Part shown: piece after piece, positions 1-4,559 of the stretch
How positions within the stretch are numbered: position 1 is the first letter of the stretch
Layout: every line of letters starts with the position of its first letter
Assembly (NCBI GenBank): GCA_031259655.1
Contig: JAIRLF010000160.1
Location: 1-5,164 of the forward strand
Direction of reading: 5' to 3'
DNA from: Prevotellaceae bacterium
GTDB lineage: Bacteria; Bacteroidota; Bacteroidia; Bacteroidales; UBA932
DNA: 5,164 nucleotides
Made by a program: the position numbers and the translations under genes
Notes under the pieces: generated by a model
Told to the model about the DNA's origin: nothing
The model's database searches: none
What the model saw: the letters and a program-made list of their open reading frames with translations, nothing else

Positions 1-2
1 GC

Positions 3-560
3 AACATCAATCTTGCAAAATATATCGACACGACCGACATCATCACTGATATCCAGTGGTCGCATCAAATACCGAGCATACCGATAAGTTCTCCCGCCGG
101 CATCATCTCGACAAGCGTCCTCGCCCCGTCGCGAATACATACCTTGACGTACACAGTAACAAGCCGATGCGTAAGCGAACAGAAACGGAAAGTCTATCTC
201 GAAATGCTGAAGGACGGCAAAATGCGTCCTCTCAAAGACACAATTGCGATGTGCTACCTCTATTCCGAAGCGGTGAATATCAATCAACTCTTCGGTCTCG
301 AAGCGGGCGGCTCATGGACGTACCATGCCGTTAAATCCGACGGAACTCCGCAAAATATCGACGACTATGTGACGGAATCAACATCGCCGACCCACGCCGG
401 CGCAGTGGTGATGAACGGCAAGGGTATCTACAAAGATAATGACATACCCTACTACGACGGAGTTAATACCAAAATAGTGAAGTTCACCTACAAGACGGAC
501 AGCGGTTGTCTGAACGAAGAGTCGTACAGCATAGTGATAGTATTGACGGATGAACTTTGA
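3..560 (+). CDS. C-terminal part of a large Ig/PKD-like repeat surface protein (5' truncated)
   Basis: The frame is open from the first bases of the window to a TGA at 558-560, so this is the last 185 residues of a longer protein; the start lies upstream. Two copies of one beta-sandwich-like repeat can be aligned by eye. INLAKYI (residues 2-8) matches VNINQLF (91-97). W19 matches W105, the latter in a GGSW context. The closing strands around TYTVTSRC (49-56) match those around FTYKTDSGC (161-169), each followed by about 12 residues of alternating hydrophobics. This order (hydrophobic-N-hydrophobic, then GG-x-W, then a Y-x-Y strand, a Cys and a final strand) is typical of Ig/PKD-like repeats in exported Bacteroidota proteins. 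Export, adhesion or a structural role is inference. The protein stops right after the repeat, with no transmembrane helix and no recognisable type IX secretion C-terminal domain. It converges on the Uma2 gene, 13 bp away. The specific function is unknown. Confidence 0.72.
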   Translation, partial: NINLAKYIDTTDIITDIQWSHQIPSIPISSPAGIISTSVLAPSRIHTLTYTVTSRCVSEQKRKVYLEMLKDGKMRPLKDTIAMCYLYSEAVNINQLFGLEAGGSWTYHAVKSDGTPQNIDDYVTESTSPTHAGAVVMNGKGIYKDNDIPYYDGVNTKIVKFTYKTDSGCLNEESYSIVIVLTDEL

Positions 561-596
561 TTTTTGTGATTTATTAAAATATATCATTCAAATCAA
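557..596. terminator. AT-rich inverted repeat at the convergent gene junction (possible bidirectional terminator)
   Basis: TTGATTT at 557-563 is an exact inverted match to AAATCAA at 590-596. Inside it, TGAT (567-570) pairs with ATCA (583-586), and the stem continues with TAT/ATA after one mismatch. The imperfect hairpin covers both stop codons (TGA 558-560 of the surface protein, TAA at 574-576 on the minus strand). It is GC-poor and lacks a strong T-tract on either strand, so termination is only an inference from its place between convergent genes. Confidence 0.3.
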
Positions 597-1152
597 TTTC
601 AATACCGTCGAAAATGGTTACCGGAATTTTTCCTGTTTCGTATAATGTTCCGTTGTCGTATTTTCCATCGGGCTGCAAAACGAACTGCATAATGCTTTTA
701 TCATACGGAAAAACAACCCAGTACTCACGTACGCCAACGGTTTCGTAGAGCATAAATTTTTCGTGCAAGTCATATTTGGCTGTCGAAGGAGACTGTATTT
801 CAGCGATAAAATCGGGTGCGCCGAGACAACCTCGCTCATCTTCTAATTTCGCAGGGTCGCAGACAATACAAATGTCCGGCTGAACAACGGTGTAAATCTG
901 ATTGTCGTCTTTTTCGCCGTTCTTAGGCAGTCGAACATCAAACGGCGCCGGATAAACTTTACATTTGCCTTTGTTTTTTTTGACAATAATAAACAACGCA
1001 CCGCTTAAATTCATACTGATTTCTTGATGTTTAATCTTAGGCGCGGACATCATATTGACAAAACCGTTTATTAATTCGCGCCGTTTATCGTCCAACCATG
1101 TCAAGTAATCGGCGTATGTATACTGTTTTTGAGGGTCTAATATCGCTTCCAT
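574..1152 (-). CDS. Uma2/DUF820 family PD-(D/E)XK nuclease-like protein
   Basis: A 192-residue protein, the usual length for the Uma2 (DUF820) family, whose members adopt a restriction-endonuclease-like fold. Family landmarks are visible. The N-terminal YTYADYL (11-17) and RRELINGFV (24-32) segments resemble the usual 'y-t-eey' and 'yElidGe' blocks. A conserved HQ sits at 42-43, QPDI (91-94) supplies the first acidic residue D93, and APDFIAEIQSPST (112-124) supplies E118. These are followed by D128, K132, Y136 and GVREYWVV (140-147). The third position of the E-x-K motif is Q120 rather than Lys; variation there is common in this family. Biological role and substrate are not established, and nuclease activity is inferred from the fold only. 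The ATG at 1150-1152 is preceded by a weak AAGG (1164-1167) 11 bases away and by a good Bacteroidota promoter. A run of eight A residues encodes K58-K59-N60. The gene is monocistronic, divergent from trpF and convergent with the surface-protein gene. No partner toxin, methylase or transposase is adjacent. Confidence 0.88.
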   Translation of the reverse strand: MEAILDPQKQYTYADYLTWLDDKRRELINGFVNMMSAPKIKHQEISMNLSGALFIIVKKNKGKCKVYPAPFDVRLPKNGEKDDNQIYTVVQPDICIVCDPAKLEDERGCLGAPDFIAEIQSPSTAKYDLHEKFMLYETVGVREYWVVFPYDKSIMQFVLQPDGKYDNGTLYETGKIPVTIFDGIEIDLNDIF

Positions 1153-1181
1153 AATCCATATAACCTTATTAAATTAAAACG

Positions 1182-1211
1182 CAAATATAATCAAAAATCA
1201 GTTAACGCAAA
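1182..1211 (-). promoter_or_regulatory. Putative Bacteroidota promoter of the Uma2 gene
   Basis: Read on the minus strand, TTTG (1211-1208) is followed by an 18-base spacer and TATATTTG (1189-1182), an exact match to the TAnnTTTG -7 element. Transcription would start near 1177-1179, giving a leader of about 25 bases before the ATG at 1152. Confidence 0.62.
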
Positions 1212-1244
1212 AATTATCCGCAATAAAGAGTGCATTTGACTGTG

Positions 1245-1265
1245 ATGAACTATGAACAATGAACG
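1245..1265. repeat. Heptamer array, ATGAAC plus one variable base, three copies
   Basis: Three consecutive 7-base units begin at 1245, 1252 and 1259: ATGAACT, ATGAACA and ATGAACG. Only the seventh base varies. The array lies between the divergent Uma2 and trpF promoters and carries no open reading frame of note. Confidence 0.6.
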
Positions 1266-1278
1266 GCTGGCATCGCCC

Positions 1279-1310
1279 AAATCTAAAATCGTAAATCTAA
1301 AATCTAAAAT
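1279..1310. repeat. Heptamer array, AAATCTA, about four and a half copies
   Basis: Units start at 1279, 1286, 1293, 1300 and 1307: AAATCTA, AAATCGT, AAATCTA, AAATCTA and a partial AAAT. The period is exactly seven, as in the neighbouring ATGAAC array, but the unit differs. The array ends about 25 bases before the trpF promoter, so slippage could alter upstream spacing; no regulatory effect is shown. Confidence 0.65.
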
Positions 1311-1334
1311 AAGAACGATTTTTCAATTCTCAGT

Positions 1335-1364
1335 TTTCGATTTCCAAACAAATTAATACCTTTG
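1335..1364 (+). promoter_or_regulatory. Putative Bacteroidota promoter of trpFA
   Basis: TACCTTTG at 1357-1364 is an exact TAnnTTTG -7 element. The upstream element is degenerate, TTTC at 1335-1338, with an 18-base spacer. Transcription would start near 1367-1370, leaving a leader of about 40 bases before the preferred trpF start. I see no leader peptide rich in Trp codons, no T-box and no attenuator hairpin in this short leader. Confidence 0.62.
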
Positions 1365-1407
1365 CGCGCTGTAAAGAGAGTTAGATGTAATGAAGAAGGT
1401 GAAATTG

Positions 1408-2052
1408 ATGAAGATAAAGATATGCGGAATGCGGAATGTGATAAACATAGCAGAAGTATCGATGTTAAAGCCCGATTATATAGGGTTCATATTTTATGAA
1501 AAGTCGCCGCGTTATGCCGGAGAATTAAATCATGCAGTTCTTGAATCGCTGTTTTCAAACACATTATCGGTAGGAGTGTTTGTAAACGCAACAATCGAGC
1601 ATGTTGTCGAAACAGCAGAATATTACAAGTTAAATGCCATACAACTTCATGGAAATGAGACGCCGGAGTATTGCGCCGAATTGAGTACAAAATATAAGTG
1701 CGAAATAATCAAAGCGTTTGGCATCAAATCCGAAGACGATTTTGCTAATGTGTCCGATTACGAATATTTTTGTGATTATTTTCTTTTCGACACAAAAACC
1801 GACTTGTATGGCGGCTCGGGGAACAAGTTCGACCACAATGTATTAACAAGCTATAAAGGGAAAAAGCCTTTTTTTATAAGCGGAGGAATTACACTCGACG
1901 ACGTAGTAAATATCAAAAATAACCGGCATGAGTTATGCGTTGGTATCGACGTCAATAGCGGTTTCGAGATTTCTCCGGGGCTGAAAGATGTTGCGAAAAT
2001 AAAGAAATTATTGAATTTTTTCAAACAAACACCGAATGAACAGGATATATAA
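1408..2052 (+). CDS. trpF: Phosphoribosylanthranilate isomerase (TrpF)
   Basis: TrpF catalyses the Amadori rearrangement of N-(5-phosphoribosyl)anthranilate to CdRP in cytoplasmic tryptophan synthesis. The 214-residue product is normal for a stand-alone single-domain TIM-barrel TrpF. Landmarks, numbered from this start: KICGMR (4-9) with catalytic Cys6; GFIFYEKSPRY (26-36); VGVFVN (55-60); QLHGNE (79-84); LFDTK (126-130) with the general-acid Asp128; the phosphate-binding loops FISGGI (156-161) and GIDVNSGFE (179-187) followed by PG.KD. I chose ATG 1408 because AAGG (1396-1399) lies 8 bases upstream and the protein then begins MKIKICGMR, as family members do. An in-frame ATG at 1390 would add six residues and cannot be excluded. 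The stop codon lies inside trpA, giving a 17-bp overlap and probable translational coupling. The gene is more AT-rich (about 38% GC) than trpA (about 46%). Confidence 0.95.
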   Translation: MKIKICGMRNVINIAEVSMLKPDYIGFIFYEKSPRYAGELNHAVLESLFSNTLSVGVFVNATIEHVVETAEYYKLNAIQLHGNETPEYCAELSTKYKCEIIKAFGIKSEDDFANVSDYEYFCDYFLFDTKTDLYGGSGNKFDHNVLTSYKGKKPFFISGGITLDDVVNIKNNRHELCVGIDVNSGFEISPGLKDVAKIKKLLNFFKQTPNEQDI

Positions 2053-2812
2053 ACTATTTAAAGAGAAACAAAAAAACATTCTGTCGGTCTATTTCACGGC
2101 AGGATATCCACAGTTCGACGATACTTCGGTAATCGTCGAAGAACTTGAACGACAGGGCGTCGATATGGTAGAGATTGGCATTCCCTTCTCCGACCCTATG
2201 GCAGACGGTCCCGTAATCCAACAAAGCGGAACGGCGGCGCTCAACAACGGGATGAGCTTGAAAAAACTGTTCGCTCAACTCGAAAACATACGCAATACCG
2301 CAAATATCCCTCTGATAATGATGGGATATCTCAATCCGGTCATGCAGTTTGGCATAGAAGAGTTTTGCGAGGCGTGCAGCAAAACGGGCATCGACGGAGT
2401 TATCATTCCCGACCTGCCTTTTGACGACTACATGACAAGTTTCAAATCCTTAGGTAAAAAGTATGGAATAGAATTTATTATGCTTATAACCCCCGAAACC
2501 TCGGACGAAAGAATACGTTTGATAGACGAAAACACTTCGGGCTTCATCTACATGGTCTCGACAGCCTCAACTACCGGAGCCAAAGCTCGTTTCGATGAAA
2601 AAACGCTCGACTATTTCAGAAGAATCGACGCTATGCGTTTGAAAAATCCCCGCCTGATAGGTTTCGGAATATCGAACAAAACGACGCTCGATGCAGCATT
2701 CGCAAATGCCGGCGGAGCGATTATCGGCAGTGAATTTATTCGTCTTCTAAGCAGCGAACATTCGGTCGAAACCGCCGTTGCAAAACTTCTGCATAAAATC
2801 GGAATATCATAA
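2036..2812 (+). CDS. trpA: Tryptophan synthase alpha subunit (TrpA)
   Basis: TrpA cleaves indole-3-glycerol phosphate to indole and glyceraldehyde 3-phosphate, passing indole through a tunnel to TrpB in an alpha2-beta2 complex. The product has 258 residues, slightly shorter than the roughly 268 of enterobacterial TrpA but typical of Bacteroidota. The TIM-barrel landmarks are present: YFTAGYP (19-25); VEIGIPFSDPMADGP (45-59), holding the catalytic pair Glu46 and Asp57 (E49 and D60 of Salmonella); GYLNPV (97-102); IIPDLP (123-128); the loop STASTTGA (175-182), which covers the active site; and the phosphate-binding segments GFGIS (209-213) and IIGSEFIR (229-236). The ATG lies inside trpF in a different frame, without a clear Shine-Dalgarno, which fits coupling to trpF translation. 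No trpB is visible in the window, so the partner must be encoded elsewhere. A putative terminator follows 22 bases after the stop. Confidence 0.97.
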   Translation: MNRIYKLFKEKQKNILSVYFTAGYPQFDDTSVIVEELERQGVDMVEIGIPFSDPMADGPVIQQSGTAALNNGMSLKKLFAQLENIRNTANIPLIMMGYLNPVMQFGIEEFCEACSKTGIDGVIIPDLPFDDYMTSFKSLGKKYGIEFIMLITPETSDERIRLIDENTSGFIYMVSTASTTGAKARFDEKTLDYFRRIDAMRLKNPRLIGFGISNKTTLDAAFANAGGAIIGSEFIRLLSSEHSVETAVAKLLHKIGIS

Positions 2813-2834
2813 AACACAACTGATTATATTGCAT

Positions 2835-2863
2835 AAAATAATGCGCATGATTATTTTGTTTTG
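2835..2863 (+). terminator. Putative intrinsic terminator of trpFA
   Basis: AAAATAAT (2835-2842) and ATTATTTT (2850-2857) form a perfect 8-bp inverted repeat around a 7-base loop, GCGCATG. The descending arm runs into a T-rich tail (TTTTGTTTTG). The stem has no G-C pairs, so it would be weak, but its position 22 bases after the trpA stop and its T-rich tail favour termination. The tail overlaps the upstream element of the dnaX promoter. Confidence 0.5.
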
Positions 2864-2889
2864 TATATGAGAAGAAAATATTAATTTTG
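2860..2889 (+). promoter_or_regulatory. Putative Bacteroidota promoter of dnaX
   Basis: TTTG at 2860-2863, an 18-base spacer, and TAATTTTG at 2882-2889 match both consensus elements exactly. A second TTTG at 2855-2858 would need a 23-base spacer. The -7 box ends only four bases before the dnaX ATG at 2894, so transcription probably begins at or within a few bases of the start codon. Confidence 0.62.
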
Positions 2890-2893
2890 CGCA

Positions 2894-4558
2894 ATGGAAC
2901 AATTCGTTGTATCGGCAATAAAGTACAGGCCATTATCGTTTGCTTCGGTAGTCGGGCAATCTACGATTGGCGCTACTCTGAAAAACGCAATTCAGAGAGG
3001 GCATCTAAGTCATGCATACCTGTTTTGCGGACCGCGAGGCGTCGGCAAAACAACTTGCGCACGTATCTTCGCTAAGACAATAAACTGTTTGAACCCTGGC
3101 GCCGATATGGAAGCTTGCGGCGAATGCGAATCGTGCCGTTCGTTTTCCGAAGGCAGGTCGTACTGCATACACGAACTCGACGCGGCGTCGAACAATTCGG
3201 TGGACGATATCCGCACGTTGGTCGAACAGGTGCGAGTTCCGCCGCAAATCGGCAAATATAGCGTGTACATCATCGACGAGGTTCACATGCTGTCGGCGGC
3301 GGCTTTCAACGCATTTCTCAAAACCCTTGAGGAACCGCCCTCGTATGCGATATTTATTTTGGCAACAACCGAAAAGCATAAAATTATACCTACAATATTG
3401 TCGCGGTGTCAGATATACGATTTCAACCGGATAACTATCGGCGATATTGTTTCTCACCTTAAAGATATCGCTCAAAAAGAAGGAGTTACTTGCGAGTCCG
3501 ACGCACTCAACATAATCGCCCGGAAAGCCGACGGAGCAATGAGGGACGCGCTGTCGATATTCGACCGCGTTGTATCGTTCTGTGGAAATAATGTTACGTA
3601 TTCAGCCGTTATCGAAGATTTGAACGTGCTTGATTATGAATACTATTTCAGGCTGACCGATGCTCTTATGACCCACAATTACGTGGAATCGTATATGATT
3701 TTCGACGAAGTTCTTAAAAAAGGATTTGATGCTCAACATTTTGTTTCGGGACTAAATTCGCATTTCAGAGATTTGCTTGTGTGTAAAGATGTTCGGACGA
3801 TATCGTTACTCGAAGTCGGACAGGTCATTGCGGAACGCTACAAACAGCAATCGGCTGCGTGTTTGGTAGATTTTCTGTATGAAGCATTGAATATCGTCAA
3901 TAAATGCGAAATGGAATACAAACTCAGCGGAAATCCCCGTTTGCTTGTCGAATTGACTTTGTTGAACTTGTCGTATATAGGAACTGAAAAAAAAAACGAA
4001 TCCTCTGAACAAAATGTAGAAGCAAAACCCGCGACGAATACGGAACAGATTGTCGTACAGAAAAAACCGGAGACCGCTGCCATACCCGAAGCGCCTAAAG
4101 GTATTTCGCTGAAAAACATGTTGTCCGACGTCAAAAAGGAAAATAAAGCGCCCGAAATTGTCAAAACAGCCGAACTTGCACAGGAGAAATCGTTTACCGA
4201 AGACGAACTTGTGGCGGAATGGAAAAATTTCGCCGAACAAATCAAAGCTCAATTGCCGCGTCTAAGTAGCCGCCTGCTCGAACGCTCGCCGAAACTTGTG
4301 TCGGAACAGCTTGTGCAGTATCCTGTTATAAGCGAAAGTTATAAGGAACAAATGGAAAAGCGTTCGACGGATTTGATTAACCATTTGAAAAAGACATTAA
4401 GTCCTTCGATTACTGTGGAATGGATAGTGCAGGGAGAAAATGTCGAAAACGAGGGAAAAACGCGTCTTTACACTCAACAGGATAAAATCAACTATATCAG
4501 GTCCGCAAATAACGTTATCGACGAAATTATCAAAGATTTGGATTTAGATTACAGGTAA
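2894..4558 (+). CDS. dnaX: DNA polymerase III subunit gamma/tau (DnaX), clamp-loader ATPase
   Basis: DnaX is the ATPase of the clamp loader, which opens the beta clamp and loads it on primed DNA. The long tau form also tethers polymerase and helicase at the fork. The 554-residue protein has an AAA+ core: Walker A GPRGVGKTT (46-54); a zinc module with C65, C75, C78 and C81; Walker B VYIIDEVH (124-131); sensor 1 ILATTE (155-160); SRC (170-172) with arginine finger R171; sensor 2 GAMRDAL (214-220). The helical collar domain ends near residue 362. A Lys/Glu/Pro-rich linker follows (about 365-430), then a C-terminal domain (about 433-554) in the place of the tau-specific region. The start is supported by the N-terminus: a (V)SA.KYRP block shortly after Met, as in other Bacteroidota DnaX proteins. 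No Shine-Dalgarno is visible. Codons 365-368 contain a run of ten A residues, a likely slippage site. A downstream gene begins one base after the stop. Confidence 0.97.
   Translation: MEQFVVSAIKYRPLSFASVVGQSTIGATLKNAIQRGHLSHAYLFCGPRGVGKTTCARIFAKTINCLNPGADMEACGECESCRSFSEGRSYCIHELDAASNNSVDDIRTLVEQVRVPPQIGKYSVYIIDEVHMLSAAAFNAFLKTLEEPPSYAIFILATTEKHKIIPTILSRCQIYDFNRITIGDIVSHLKDIAQKEGVTCESDALNIIARKADGAMRDALSIFDRVVSFCGNNVTYSAVIEDLNVLDYEYYFRLTDALMTHNYVESYMIFDEVLKKGFDAQHFVSGLNSHFRDLLVCKDVRTISLLEVGQVIAERYKQQSAACLVDFLYEALNIVNKCEMEYKLSGNPRLLVELTLLNLSYIGTEKKNESSEQNVEAKPATNTEQIVVQKKPETAAIPEAPKGISLKNMLSDVKKENKAPEIVKTAELAQEKSFTEDELVAEWKNFAEQIKAQLPRLSSRLLERSPKLVSEQLVQYPVISESYKEQMEKRSTDLINHLKKTLSPSITVEWIVQGENVENEGKTRLYTQQDKINYIRSANNVIDEIIKDLDLDYR
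3979..4008 (+). other. dnaX: Putative programmed slippage site in dnaX (A10 run)
   Basis: Ten consecutive A residues occupy 3987-3996, read in frame as GAA AAA AAA AAC (codons 365-368). An AGGAA at 3979-3983 just upstream resembles an internal Shine-Dalgarno. In the -1 frame (or with 11 As in the mRNA) translation stops at TGA 4006-4008 after Arg-Ile-Leu, giving 371 residues. In the +1 frame (9 As) it stops at TAG 4017-4019, giving 374 residues. Either product would keep the whole clamp-loader core and lose the C-terminal domain. I see no convincing downstream hairpin. That it functions is inference from position and from known dnaX slippage in Thermus and frameshifting in E. coli. Confidence 0.5.
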
Positions 4559-4559
4559 G

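Noticed and set aside
56..334. A second plus-strand open frame overlapping the surface-protein fragment
   Set aside because: Its translation is charged and repeat-free, while the other frame shows two alignable beta-sandwich repeats and is open from the window edge.
974..981. Run of eight T (A8 on the coding strand) in the Uma2 gene as a second slippage or phase-variation site
   Set aside because: It encodes K58-K59-N60 early in the fold, so slippage would only yield a useless fragment; A8 in AT-rich Lys-rich coding sequence is plausible by chance and nothing else supports a function.
1365..1407. Tryptophan attenuator, T-box or leader peptide before trpF
   Set aside because: The predicted leader is only about 40 bases, has no Trp (TGG) codons and no pair of competing hairpins.
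1423..1437. Tandem TGCGGAA heptamer at the start of trpF, the same period as the intergenic arrays
   Set aside because: It encodes the conserved CGMRN stretch of the TrpF active-site region, so the repetition follows from the required amino acids rather than from repeat expansion.
3005..3475. Long minus-strand open frames opposite dnaX (also 3806-4252)
   Set aside because: They lie wholly inside the unmistakable dnaX gene, carry no recognisable domain, and are low-complexity shadows of its codon pattern.
3714..3723. CTT AAA AAA GGA in dnaX as an E. coli-like frameshift heptamer
   Set aside because: The reading-frame phase does not give an X XXY YYZ heptamer, and it lies inside the conserved collar domain, where truncation would destroy the clamp loader.
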